From: Candidatus Roseilinea mizusawaensis
GTDB lineage: Bacteria; Chloroflexota; Anaerolineae; J036; Brachytrichaceae
Reading direction: 5' to 3'
Length of the DNA: 64,000 bases
NCBI GenBank assembly: GCA_016841965.1
Contig: JAEANN010000001.1
Coordinates: forward strand, 1-64,000
Shown here: positions 33,902-43,978 of the stretch, in pieces
Layout: each line of letters opens with the position of its first letter
How positions within the stretch are numbered: the stretch's first letter is position 1
The notes under the pieces: model-generated
Databases searched by the model: none
Seen by the model: only the letters and a program-made list of their open reading frames with translations
Told to the model about the DNA's origin: nothing
Position numbers and translations under genes: made by a program

Positions 33902-35344
33902 ATGTGGAACGCATATCTCGAACCATCGAGTCTGGACGAGGCGCTGGCGCTGCTGGCGCGCCATGCAACGGATGAGGGCGGGGCGCGCCTTATGGCTGGC
34001 GGCACTGATCTGATCATCGAACTTGAACGCGGTGTGCGCCGGGCCGGGACTGTCATCGACATCTCCCGACTGCGCGATCAGAATCACATCTGGTTGGATG
34101 AAGCCGGCTGGATTCATCTGGGGCCGTTGGTCACACACAATGATGTGGTGGCTTCGTCGCTCTGTGTCGAGCGCGCTCTGCCACTGGCGCAGGCTTGCCG
34201 CCAGGTGGGCGCGCCACAGATCCGCAATCGCGGCACACTTGCCGGCAACTTGATCACTGCTTCGCCGGCCAACGATACCATCACGCCGCTGATCGCGCTA
34301 CAGGCGCAGGTCACACTGCGCTCGGTGCGCGGCGCTCGCACTGTCGCATTGCGCGACTTTTATCGTGGGGTGCGCCGCACAGATATGGCTGCGGATGAGA
34401 TGATGACCGATATTGCGTTCCCGGCCCTGGATGCGGGACGACAAGCCGGCACGTTTATCAAGCTGGGATTGCGCCAGGCACAGGCAATCTCGGTTGTGAA
34501 TTGCGCAGTGGTGTGTGGGTTCGACCAGGCCGGCCGCGTGATCGATGCAGCCATCGCGCTGGGCGCTGTCGCGCCGACCATCGTGCGGGCGCCTGAGGCC
34601 GAAGCTGCGCTGATCGGCCAGACGTTGACAGACGAAGTCATCGCGACTGCATCGGCGCTGGCGCAAGACGCCGCCACCCCGATCGATGACATACGCGCCG
34701 GCGCCGCTTATCGCCGGCGCATGGTCAGCGTGCTGACACAGCGGGCGCTCACCCAACTTGCCACCGGCACAGAACGGGAGGGGTGGAATAGCCCGCCGGC
34801 CTTGCTCTGGGCCGGCCAAGCCGATCCTGCCGGCGCGGCATTCCAGCCAGGCCGGCCCATTCAACTGAGCGTGAACGGGCGTGACTATTGCATCGAGGGC
34901 GCACAGCACAAAACGCTGTTGCGATTGCTGCGCGAAGACTGCGGGTTGACCGGAACCAAGGAAGGGTGCGCAGAGGGCGAATGCGGCGCGTGCACGGTCA
35001 TCATGGACGGACAAGCTGTGATGGCGTGCCTGGTGCCGGCGCCCCGCGCACATGGCGCGCGCATTGTGACCGTCGAGGGAATTAGCCAACTGAGCGCCGG
35101 GGCGCTAAATGAGCAACTGCATCCGCTCCAGCAGGCATTCATCGACGAGGGGGCGGTTCAATGCGGCTACTGCACGCCGGGATTCATCGTTGCCGGCGCG
35201 GCGTTGCTGGCCGAACATCCCCATCCTACCGAAACCCAGATCAGGGAGGGTGTCAGCGGCAACCTGTGCCGCTGCACCGGCTACTACAAGATAATCCGTG
35301 CGTTCGATCGCGCGATTGAATCGCGCGATTCAATCGAGGGCTAA
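33902..35344 (+). CDS. Fused FAD-binding and 2Fe-2S subunit of a xanthine-dehydrogenase-family enzyme
   Basis: This 480-residue electron-transfer protein fuses two usually separate subunits. Residues about 1-290 form the FAD-binding (CoxM/XdhB-like) domain, with GARLMAGGTDLI, QIRNRGTLAGNLITASPANDT and TDIAFPAL. Residues about 320-475 form the CoxS/XdhC-like 2Fe-2S domain with CAEGECGACTV and the C-terminal cluster CGYCTPGF...CRCTGYYKI. Together they pass electrons from a molybdenum subunit. No such large subunit is encoded in the window: era follows. The start is ATG 33902. The last codons contain a perfect palindrome. Confidence 0.9.
   Translation: MWNAYLEPSSLDEALALLARHATDEGGARLMAGGTDLIIELERGVRRAGTVIDISRLRDQNHIWLDEAGWIHLGPLVTHNDVVASSLCVERALPLAQACRQVGAPQIRNRGTLAGNLITASPANDTITPLIALQAQVTLRSVRGARTVALRDFYRGVRRTDMAADEMMTDIAFPALDAGRQAGTFIKLGLRQAQAISVVNCAVVCGFDQAGRVIDAAIALGAVAPTIVRAPEAEAALIGQTLTDEVIATASALAQDAATPIDDIRAGAAYRRRMVSVLTQRALTQLATGTEREGWNSPPALLWAGQADPAGAAFQPGRPIQLSVNGRDYCIEGAQHKTLLRLLREDCGLTGTKEGCAEGECGACTVIMDGQAVMACLVPAPRAHGARIVTVEGISQLSAGALNEQLHPLQQAFIDEGAVQCGYCTPGFIVAGAALLAEHPHPTETQIREGVSGNLCRCTGYYKIIRAFDRAIESRDSIEG
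35313..35336. other. Perfect 24-bp palindrome at the end of the fusion gene
   Basis: The 24 bases read identically on both strands (CGATTGAATCGC and its reverse complement). They encode the last residues before the stop codon at 35342-35344. As RNA they would form a hairpin at the 3' end of the message. No T tract follows. Confidence 0.85.
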
Positions 35345-35444
35345 GCAAGACGCAGCCAATCAGACATGAGACAACAGAGCTAGGCCCGCTCAAGCCGGCA
35401 CACACAGCGCACCACACCGACGCGACTAAGCACGAATACGATCC

Positions 35445-36437
35445 ATGACCACAACAACCCACAACGCACCCGATACACATGCGCGCCACGATCTTGCGTC
35501 AGATATCGAGATGCAGGCCGCCGATGCTTCCACGGCCCATCCTCACCGCGCTGGTTACGTAGCGATCGTCGGCAAGCCGAATGTGGGTAAGTCGACGCTT
35601 GTGAACGCGCTCGTCGGGCGCAAGGTGGCAATCACCTCGCCCAAACCCCAGACAACCCGCCGGCGCATCTTGGGTATCCTCAATCGACCCAATGCGCAGG
35701 TGCTGTTTGTCGATACGCCCGGCATCCACATTCCCAAACAAGCGCTGAACGCCTACATGATGCGCGAGGTGGAGCTTGCACTGAGCGACTGCGACGCGAT
35801 CCTGTTTGTGGTGGATATCAGCCGGTCGCCAGATGAAGACGACCGGCGCGTAATGGAACGCATCAGACCGATTGCTGCGCCGAAATTCATGGCGCTGAAC
35901 AAGGCCGATCTGATGGATGCCGCCGACGGGCCGGAGCATGTGCGACAGTTTTTTGAACTGTTCGGCGACGAGAACAACGCGGTGTTCACTTCGGGCGTGA
36001 AAATCAAGCAGGAGAATCTGGACGAACTGCTGGATAAGATTATTGCCGCGCTGCCGCCCGGCCCGCAGTATTTCCCGCCCGATCAATACACCGATCAGCC
36101 CGAACGAATGCTGGCAGCCGAGCTGATCCGCGAACAGGCGTTGCGCTTTCTGGAGCAGGAAGTGCCACACGCTGTGGCTGTGTCGATCAATGAATACGTC
36201 ATCAGGCCGAACAAGACGCTATATCTGGCCGCCACAATCTACGTCGAGCGCGAGTCACACAAAGGCATTCTGATCGGCAAGGGCGGCCAAATGTTAAAGC
36301 GGATTGGGAGTGAGTCGCGGCGAGAGATCGAGCGAGAGCTGGGCCACAAAGTTTACCTGGAACTGTGGGTTAAGGTGCGCGAACACTGGCGACGCGACGA
36401 ACGCTATGTCGAGCGACTGGTGTCGGCCCTGGAATAA
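35445..36437 (+). CDS. era: GTPase Era
   Basis: This 330-residue GTPase assists 16S rRNA maturation and small-subunit assembly. G1 is GKPNVGKST, G2 includes PQTTRRRI, G3 is DTPGIH and G4 is NKAD. A C-terminal KH domain contains GKGGQMLKRIGSESRREIE. The first 36 residues or so, acidic and His/Thr-rich, are an extension beyond the usual Era N-terminus; a later start is possible but no internal Met precedes the G1 region closely except Met23. A small membrane-protein gene and yraN follow on the same strand. Confidence 0.95.
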   Translation: MTTTTHNAPDTHARHDLASDIEMQAADASTAHPHRAGYVAIVGKPNVGKSTLVNALVGRKVAITSPKPQTTRRRILGILNRPNAQVLFVDTPGIHIPKQALNAYMMREVELALSDCDAILFVVDISRSPDEDDRRVMERIRPIAAPKFMALNKADLMDAADGPEHVRQFFELFGDENNAVFTSGVKIKQENLDELLDKIIAALPPGPQYFPPDQYTDQPERMLAAELIREQALRFLEQEVPHAVAVSINEYVIRPNKTLYLAATIYVERESHKGILIGKGGQMLKRIGSESRREIERELGHKVYLELWVKVREHWRRDERYVERLVSALE

Positions 36438-36462
36438 TGTGAATCTGCGACAATCTGCGACA

Positions 36463-36831
36463 ATGAATAAGACGCATGTTCAGTATTTAGTGTTGTCTAC
36501 AGTTGTAGTCGCGCTGGGCGCGAGTGTAGTAGCCGGCTGGGGCAATGTTCTGGCAGCCGGTCTGGTCGGGATTTTGGGCGGTCGGCGGGTCGCCAAATCG
36601 TTCACCGACCCGCGCCTGGGTAAGGTGGCCGGCGCAGCCATCGGACTGTGGATCGGGGCGGGCGCAGTCGTCGGCCAGGTGATTGCATCTATCATCGCCA
36701 GCGCCACCAGCGACGCTGAGATCACACCAGGCGTAGTGCTGCTGCTGGGGTTGATCGGCTTCGCCGTGGCCTGGTTTTCTGCCACAATCGCCGGGCGCGA
36801 AAACGTGCGTGCGCCAGAAGAAGAAGCCTGA
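36463..36831 (+). CDS. Hypothetical membrane protein
   Basis: This 122-residue protein has three or four hydrophobic segments (YLVLSTVVVALGASVVAGWG, VLAAGLVGILGG, VAGAAIGLWIGAGAVVGQVI and VVLLLGLIGFAVAWF) and an acidic tail. Glycine-rich helices recall small DUF5518-like or phage-holin-like membrane proteins, but I cannot assign a family. ATG 36463 lies in a short AATCTGCGAC direct repeat just before the gene. It is 25 nt after era and probably co-transcribed. Confidence 0.7.
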   Translation: MNKTHVQYLVLSTVVVALGASVVAGWGNVLAAGLVGILGGRRVAKSFTDPRLGKVAGAAIGLWIGAGAVVGQVIASIIASATSDAEITPGVVLLLGLIGFAVAWFSATIAGRENVRAPEEEA

Positions 36832-36834
36832 CTG

Positions 36835-36855
36835 GATTTTCGATTTTGGATTTTC
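36835..36855. repeat. Three heptamers before yraN
   Basis: GATTTTC, GATTTTG, GATTTTC occupy 36835-36855 in strict 7-bp register between the membrane-protein stop and the yraN start (36861). The AT-rich unit contrasts with the GC-rich surroundings. Confidence 0.6.
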
Positions 36856-36860
36856 AACTT

Positions 36861-37258
<398 letters not shown>

Positions 37259-37267
37259 GGTGGAAAG

Positions 37268-38140
37268 ATGGGCGTGTTCAGTCACGATCTACAACTGAAG
37301 TATGATTGCCTGCGCGCCATTCTGGCCGAGATGGGCAACGTGATCGTTGCGATGTCAGGCGGCGTGGACAGCGTGCTGCTTGCCAAAGTGGCCGCTGATG
37401 TGCTGGGGGACAAAGCTCTGGCCGTAACAGCCGATTCGCCCTCCTTGCCGCGGCGCGAATTGCGCGAAACTATCGAGTTAACCCGCCTGGCCGGTATTCC
37501 CCATCGCATCATCGCAACCCATGAAGTGAACGACCCGCGCTACGCTGCCAATCCAACCAACCGGTGTTATTTCTGCAAGAGCGAGCTGTTCACACAACTC
37601 GAACGGCTGGCCGATCAACTGGGTTTTTACTGGATTGCATACGGGGAAAATGCGGACGACATAGGCGATCACCGCCCGGGCGCCACAGCAGCCCGCGAAC
37701 ATGGCGTGCGCGCACCGCTGAAAGAGGCGCTATTCCACAAGGCTGACATTCGCGCGCTGGCCAGGCATCTGGGGCTGCCAGTTTGGGATAAGCCAGCCTT
37801 TGCCTGTTTGGGGTCGCGCTTCCCGTATGGCGCCCAGATCACGCCGGAGAAACTGGCGCAGGTGGAAGCCGCCGAAGATGTGTTGTGGGAAATGGGATTC
37901 CGGCAATTCCGCGTCCGGCACCATGGCGAAGTGGCCCGCATCGAGGTAGAGCCGGCAGACATGCCGCGCGTTCTAGAGCGCGCCGGCGAGATCGTGGCGC
38001 GCATCAAACATGACGCCGGATTCGCCTATGTGGCCATGGACCTGCTGGGATACCGGCGTGGGAGCATGAACGAGCCGGTTGCAGACCTGATTCGGGATAG
38101 GCTGATACCGGCGGACGTGATTCCACTCAGCAGCCTGTAA
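37268..38140 (+). CDS. larE: ATP-dependent sacrificial sulfur transferase LarE
   Basis: This 290-residue PP-loop enzyme donates sulfur to the nickel-pincer cofactor precursor used by lactate racemase-type enzymes. The PP-loop SGGVDSVLL is at residues 30-38. A Cys pair occurs in NRCYFCKSE, and the likely donor Cys lies in ACLGSRFPYG. ATG 37268 is preceded by GGTGGAAAG derived from the repeat array. No larA, larB or larC gene is in the window, so the cofactor pathway would have to be completed elsewhere. NAD synthetase-like relatives share the PP-loop, but the Cys-containing segments favour LarE. Confidence 0.9.
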   Translation: MGVFSHDLQLKYDCLRAILAEMGNVIVAMSGGVDSVLLAKVAADVLGDKALAVTADSPSLPRRELRETIELTRLAGIPHRIIATHEVNDPRYAANPTNRCYFCKSELFTQLERLADQLGFYWIAYGENADDIGDHRPGATAAREHGVRAPLKEALFHKADIRALARHLGLPVWDKPAFACLGSRFPYGAQITPEKLAQVEAAEDVLWEMGFRQFRVRHHGEVARIEVEPADMPRVLERAGEIVARIKHDAGFAYVAMDLLGYRRGSMNEPVADLIRDRLIPADVIPLSSL

Positions 38141-38159
38141 AACAGCCTGTAACGGCACT

Positions 38160-39287
38160 TCAGTCAACCGTGTCGGCCAGGCGGGCAATCTGGCGGGCCA
38201 CGTTAAAGGCGGCATCTGGCCGGGCCAACTGCAACGCGGCCTCGCGCATGCGCGCCAGTTGCGCCGGATCATCCAACCAGGCGCGCAGTTGATCGACCAC
38301 CGCGCGCGGAGTTGGGCAAAAGACGCCGGCTCCACCCTGCACGAGATAGTCCACGTTGCCGTCTTCCTGGCCGGGGATGGCGTCGTACATCAGGATCGGC
38401 AGGCCGGCCAGCAACCCCTCGCACAAGGTGAGCGTGCCTGACTTCGATATCAGGATATCTGATGCGCCCATTAGCTCGGGCACATTGTCCACAAAGCCCA
38501 GCACACGCACAGGCAGCATCGCGCGCGTCGCTTCAAGCTGAGCGCGCAACGTCTCATTGCGACCGCACACCACAATCAGTTGCAACGGAAGCCCACTTTG
38601 GAGAATGGCATGCGCTGTAGGCCCAACGGCTCCCATACCATCGCCACCCGCCATCATCAACGCAACTGGCCGATCAACAGACAAACCCAGCGCCGTGCGC
38701 ACAGCAGACCCGGCATTCATGCGCTCACGCAGGTTGGGCCACACCGGCTGGCCGGTGAGAACAATTTTGTCTGCAGGCAATCCGTGCTGTAGCGCCTGGC
38801 GGCGCGCCTGTTCCGTTGGCGTTAGACAGAGATCCAGATCGGGGGCAAAGTGGATGACATGGCCCGATGCCAGATCGGTCACCACATGCGCAACGCGAGC
38901 AGGGTAGCGCAAGCGACGGATAAGTGGCGGCATCAACTGGCTGAACAGTGGATGACACGACACATAGACATGAGCAGGAAAATCCTGAACGAGCCGGACG
39001 GCGCGCGCCCGGCCACTCCAGACCAGCCACGCGCGCAACAGCTTTGCCATGGCCGGGCGATTCAAGGTGTGAAAAAGCCAGGCGTGCAGAAAGCGGGCGC
39101 GGTTCACCACAAGCGGGTAGCTCTTTTCGCCCTGATCAAAGGGAAATGGCAAATACGGCGTTCCATTCACCACCTCGGTGTCGTACTGCTTGGGGTACAG
39201 CAGCGCGATCGCCTGCGCGATTGCCTGCGCTGTGCTGCGATGACCGCCGCCCGTGTCTTCATAAAGGATGACAATGCGTTTCGCCAT
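38160..39287 (-). CDS. Glycosyltransferase of the MGDG synthase/UgtP type
   Basis: This 375-residue GT28-like glycosyltransferase probably transfers a sugar from a nucleotide donor to diacylglycerol. The N-terminal EDTGGGHRSTAQAIAQAI is the MGDG-synthase glycine-rich segment. The C-terminal half has a nucleotide-sugar site (KSGTLTLCEGLLAGLPIL, then IPGQEDGNVDYLVQGG). Membrane association is expected through the basic/aromatic N-domain rather than helices. ATG 39287 has no strong ribosome-binding site. It is convergent with larE (19-bp gap). The sugar (galactose or glucose) cannot be told from the sequence. Confidence 0.87.
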   Translation of the reverse strand: MAKRIVILYEDTGGGHRSTAQAIAQAIALLYPKQYDTEVVNGTPYLPFPFDQGEKSYPLVVNRARFLHAWLFHTLNRPAMAKLLRAWLVWSGRARAVRLVQDFPAHVYVSCHPLFSQLMPPLIRRLRYPARVAHVVTDLASGHVIHFAPDLDLCLTPTEQARRQALQHGLPADKIVLTGQPVWPNLRERMNAGSAVRTALGLSVDRPVALMMAGGDGMGAVGPTAHAILQSGLPLQLIVVCGRNETLRAQLEATRAMLPVRVLGFVDNVPELMGASDILISKSGTLTLCEGLLAGLPILMYDAIPGQEDGNVDYLVQGGAGVFCPTPRAVVDQLRAWLDDPAQLARMREAALQLARPDAAFNVARQIARLADTVD

Positions 39288-39374
39288 GCGCCGGGCAGTA
39301 TATGACGAGACAAGACGTAGAGATGCGGTGGGGAAACAAGAGAAACAAGAGAGAAGGGACGCTCAAAAAGCGCA

Positions 39375-39391
39375 ACAGACGAACGGTCTGT
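39375..39391. promoter_or_regulatory. Inverted repeat upstream of mdh
   Basis: ACAGAC (39375-39380) and GTCTGT (39386-39391) flank a 5-nt centre, about 90 nt before the mdh start. This would suit an operator or a short hairpin. The remaining gap (39288-39479) also has a doubled GAAACAAGA at 39333-39350 and no gene. Confidence 0.35.
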
Positions 39392-39458
39392 GGGATATGA
39401 TTGGGTCGCTTTGGCAAGGACGGGAAAACGCGAACCCGAACCTGAACACCTGGATTAA

Positions 39459-40412
<954 letters not shown>

Positions 40413-40434
40413 ACCGCACGCCTCAGTCGCGCCT

Positions 40435-42156
40435 ATGCGCCTGCTCAAGAGCTGTCTGCTGGATGAGCCATTGCCCAGGCTGTTGGCCATCGCCGACGCC
40501 TGGGACATCACGCCCGAAGTCGCATCGACGCGCGAGATGGCCGAGGCGCTGGCCGGGCAAATGCTGACGCGCGAGGCAGTCGATGCTGCAATCAGGGCGC
40601 TGGCGCCAGAGGCGCAGGCCGGCCTAGGCGCGTTGGTGCTCGCCAATGGCCGGATGCCGGCGGCTGCATTCGAACGCCGCTTCGGCGCCGTTCGCCCAAT
40701 GGGGCCTGGCCGGCTGGAGCGCGAGCGCCCCTGGCTCTCGCCGGCCAATGTCACCGAAACGCTGTGGTATCGCGGCTTCATCTTTCGCGGCTTCGACCGC
40801 AGCGTCAGTAACCCCGTCGAGGTGTTCTATCTGCCCACTGACCTGTTGCCCATCATCACAGAGATCAGAGACTGGCGATCGCAGCAAGCAGAAGCACAAG
40901 CCGGCCCGCTGACATCTGGCGACGTTTCACCCGCAGTCTCGCCGCTGGGCCTGGGGCACCACACGCTCGACGATATCACCACACTGCTGAGCCACATTCA
41001 GAACGCGTCGGTGCGCTTGCAACCGAACGGGCGCTGGCAGGCGCGCAACGCGCAAGCGGTCGCACCGATGATGTGTCAGGCCGGGCTGGACGACGTACAA
41101 TGCAGACGGCGTTTCGCCTTACTCGAACATCTCATCGCGCGCATGGGTTGGTTGCACGCAACACACCCAATCCTGCGGCTGGCTGCCCGGCCGGTGATAG
41201 AGTGGCTGCAACAGCCGCCAGCAGCGCAATTGCGCGCCTTGTGGGACGCCTGGCGCGATGACAGCGAATGGAATGACTTGCGCCAGATCGAACGCCTGTC
41301 CTTCGAGATGGAACATGCGTGGAGCAATCATCCCCTGGCAGAGCGGGCCGCGATATGCCGTCTGCTTGCGGAATGGGCGCAGCAGCACGCCGGCCATTCC
41401 TTCACCCTGACCGAGTTTATCGGCGCCGTCCGAGCAACCCACCCAGACTTTGCGCGCATTGACGGGCGCTACGACACCTGGCATATCCGCGACGCTGTCA
41501 CCGGCAACTTTCTGCACGGATTTGAGCACTGGGACGATGTAGAGGGTGCACTGATTGCCAGCCTGTTGGAAGGGCCGCTGCAATGGCTGGGCGCAATTCA
41601 AATTGACCACGGCGCGGCGCACTTGACCAAGTTTGGCCGGCATGTGTTGCTCAACGAGCCGGCGCCACAGATAGCCGCACACGACACGGGTGGGTTGCGT
41701 GTCGAGTCCGATGGCGAGGTATGGGTGTCGCGAGCGGCACGCTGGCAACGGTTTCAACTGGCGCGCATTGCAGACTGGGCCGGTGTCGAGCAGGGCGGAC
41801 ATGTCTTCCGCCTCTCGCCGGCATCGCTGGCGCGTGGCCGCGGGCAAGGCATCTCTGCGCTGCGCGTAATCGCGTTTCTGCAACGCTATAGCGATACGCC
41901 GGTTCCGGCCAACCTCGCGCGCGCGATTCGTCAGTGGGGCGAGCGCGGGGTCGAAGCGCGCGTCGAGACCACCACTCTGTTGCGCACGAAAGAAGCCGCG
42001 ACGCTGGATGCCCTGTTGGCGCTGCCGGCAGTCAGAGCCGCAACAGCGGAGCGCATATCGCCGACCTGCGCGATTGTGCGCGCCACAGAAATAGACAGTC
42101 TGGCAGCCGAGATCACGCGCAGCGGATTGCTGGTGGAACGCGCCGAGCAGGGCTAA
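40435..42156 (+). CDS. Large protein with helicase-associated (XPB/Ssl2-like) C-terminal domain
   Basis: This 573-residue soluble protein is rich in Ala, Trp and Arg. Its plan resembles actinobacterial and chloroflexal 'helicase-associated' proteins: an N-terminal winged-helix-like region (DITPEVASTREMAEALAGQM) and a C-terminal segment near residues 430-570 (LRVIAFLQRYSDTPVPANLARAI ... SPTCAIVRATEIDSLAAEI) like the Helicase_C_3 domain. No helicase motifs are present. Such proteins often accompany a separate DNA helicase; none is adjacent here. ATG 40435 is the first plausible start, with no strong ribosome-binding site. Its stop shares bases with that of the convergent kinase gene. Confidence 0.6.
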   Translation: MRLLKSCLLDEPLPRLLAIADAWDITPEVASTREMAEALAGQMLTREAVDAAIRALAPEAQAGLGALVLANGRMPAAAFERRFGAVRPMGPGRLERERPWLSPANVTETLWYRGFIFRGFDRSVSNPVEVFYLPTDLLPIITEIRDWRSQQAEAQAGPLTSGDVSPAVSPLGLGHHTLDDITTLLSHIQNASVRLQPNGRWQARNAQAVAPMMCQAGLDDVQCRRRFALLEHLIARMGWLHATHPILRLAARPVIEWLQQPPAAQLRALWDAWRDDSEWNDLRQIERLSFEMEHAWSNHPLAERAAICRLLAEWAQQHAGHSFTLTEFIGAVRATHPDFARIDGRYDTWHIRDAVTGNFLHGFEHWDDVEGALIASLLEGPLQWLGAIQIDHGAAHLTKFGRHVLLNEPAPQIAAHDTGGLRVESDGEVWVSRAARWQRFQLARIADWAGVEQGGHVFRLSPASLARGRGQGISALRVIAFLQRYSDTPVPANLARAIRQWGERGVEARVETTTLLRTKEAATLDALLALPAVRAATAERISPTCAIVRATEIDSLAAEITRSGLLVERAEQG

Positions 42157-43676
42157 TCGCGCCCTCCTGCGGCTGTCAACTGATCGAAGACGGGCTTGAG
42201 GGCGGAATAAGTCTGTTGAAAGAGCAGATAAAGGGCCGCATAGCGCAACACATGGTCAGGCACGGGACTTTCCGCCTGGACCACCTCTATCAGCCGGCCG
42301 ACCACGCTGAAGTCTGCGAAGAGGCCAACCCCAATCCCACCGGCAATCGCCGCGCCTAGCGCCGTCGCCGTCACATCGAGGTGAGGACGCAGCAATGGTA
42401 TTCCGTACAGATCGGCCAGGATCTGCCGCCAGACTGCGCTGCGCGCCCCACCGCCGATCACACACATGCGATGAACACGCGCCCCCTGCGAGCGCAACAC
42501 ATCGAGTATCCAGCGCAGGTTGAACGCCACGCCTTCGAGCACGGCGCGCGCCATCTCGGCCCGGCCATGCGCCATTGATAACCCAACAAACGCAGCGCGC
42601 GCATGTGGATTCCAATGCGGGCTGCGCTCGCCTAGCAGATATGGCAGGCATAGCACACCACCGGCCCCTGGCGCAACTGAAGCAGCCATCTCGTCCAACT
42701 CGCTGTAGGCGGGGCCGGCGTCAGGGCGGCAGTTGAACAGGCGATCTAACCAATCGAATGCCCCCCCGGCCGCCTGCATATTGCCGAGCGAAAAACACAG
42801 GGCTGGGTCGAGGTGAGCAAAGGTCACGATCCGCTGCTCGGGGTCCAGCAATGGATGACGGGCACTCAGGGCAAGCCACGAGGATGAGCCGATGTAGGTG
42901 TAGGCGTCGCCTTCCTGGATCGCACCCGATCCGACTGTAGCGCATGCCCCGTCTCCGCCACCAATGACGACCGGCGTGCCGGCCGTCAGCCCCGTGACAC
43001 GCGCAGCCTCGGGAGTGACACGACCCACCACCGTCGTCGACGGCAGCGCATCCGGCAGTAAATGCGCCGACAAGCCCAGTGCGTCAATCAATTCGCGCGA
43101 CCAGCGCCGATGCTCGAGATCAAACAACTGCGTGCCCGATGCGTCTGAATAGTCGGTAGCAACCTGGCCGGTTAACAAATAAGCGGCGTAATCCTTCGGC
43201 TGCAATACCCAGCGGGCGCGATGATACATTTGCGGCTGATGGTTCTTGATCCACAGCACTTTGGCAGCGGTGTAGGCTGCGCTGACACGATGCCCGGTCA
43301 ATCGATACACTGCATCCTCGCCTCCGCCGGCCTGGGCGATGTGCGCGGCCTCCGCTGTCGCGCGCTGGTCTGCCCAGATGATGGCCGGGCGAAGCGGTCT
43401 GCCCATTTCGTCAACCAGCAACGCACCCTGCATGTGCCCGCTGAAACTGACCACGGCAATCTGCCGTGGGTCGATGGCCGATTGAGTCAACAGACGACGT
43501 GTGCTGTTGATCAACGCACGTTGCCAGTCGTCTGCATCTTGCTCTGCCCAGTTGGGCTGTGGATAAGCTGTTGCGTAACCCTCGAAGGTGCTGGCAACCG
43601 ATCTGCCCGAAACATCAATCAGGGTTGCTTTGTTGCCGGTCGTCCCAAGATCATGTGCCAGGATCAAATCCGCCAT
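42153..43676 (-). CDS. FGGY-family sugar kinase (xylulokinase-like)
   Basis: This 507-residue sugar or polyol kinase begins with LAHDLGTTGNKATLID. It has SFSGHMQGALLVDE where xylulokinase has SGQMHG, IIWADQRAT, DASGTQLFDLEHRRW, GGGDGACATVGSGA and GGGARSAVWRQILADL. Xylulose is a reasonable guess, but the changed Gln-Met-His motif makes other ketoses or polyols possible. ATG 43676 follows AGGAGA; the frame extends further but only into weak sequence. It overlaps the stop of the convergent upstream gene by 4 bp. Confidence 0.85.
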   Translation of the reverse strand: MADLILAHDLGTTGNKATLIDVSGRSVASTFEGYATAYPQPNWAEQDADDWQRALINSTRRLLTQSAIDPRQIAVVSFSGHMQGALLVDEMGRPLRPAIIWADQRATAEAAHIAQAGGGEDAVYRLTGHRVSAAYTAAKVLWIKNHQPQMYHRARWVLQPKDYAAYLLTGQVATDYSDASGTQLFDLEHRRWSRELIDALGLSAHLLPDALPSTTVVGRVTPEAARVTGLTAGTPVVIGGGDGACATVGSGAIQEGDAYTYIGSSSWLALSARHPLLDPEQRIVTFAHLDPALCFSLGNMQAAGGAFDWLDRLFNCRPDAGPAYSELDEMAASVAPGAGGVLCLPYLLGERSPHWNPHARAAFVGLSMAHGRAEMARAVLEGVAFNLRWILDVLRSQGARVHRMCVIGGGARSAVWRQILADLYGIPLLRPHLDVTATALGAAIAGGIGVGLFADFSVVGRLIEVVQAESPVPDHVLRYAALYLLFQQTYSALKPVFDQLTAAGGRD

Positions 43677-43854
43677 AGTTCTCCTGACCGTTGTATTGTT
43701 CGCTGTGGCATCCACGATGCGTTGCTGACTGTATGCACGAGCACCGATCGTGTCAAGTCCGTTAGAAGAATACCACCATCACCTGCATGCGCTGCGACGA
43801 AGTTGTGTCCTCGATGATCTGCGTCCCCAGATCAATGGCATCTTAGAAGGCTGT
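43677..43854. other. Gene-free stretch ahead of the G-rich heptamer array
   Basis: No credible gene is seen between the kinase start and the repeat array. The 302-base stretch up to the transposase remnant consists of this segment, the array at 43855-43945 and about 30 further bases. No near-consensus promoter for the kinase was found. Confidence 0.4.
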
Positions 43855-43945
43855 GGATGAGGGGGGAGGGGGGAGGGGTGAGGGGTCAGTGCTGAGTGGT
43901 GAGGGGTGAGGGGTGAGTGATGAGTGCTGAGGGGTGAGTGATGAG
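43855..43945. repeat. Thirteen-unit GGGTGAG heptamer array, G-rich
   Basis: Thirteen 7-bp units in unbroken register have consensus GGGTGAG; variants include GGATGAG, GGGGGAG, TGCTGAG and TGATGAG. Runs of four or more G at the left end could form G-quadruplex structures on the plus strand. The array lies between the FGGY kinase gene and a transposase remnant. Confidence 0.92.
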
Positions 43946-43978
43946 CATGTGTTTTGAAGTGTCGTGTGCGCCTTTCAC

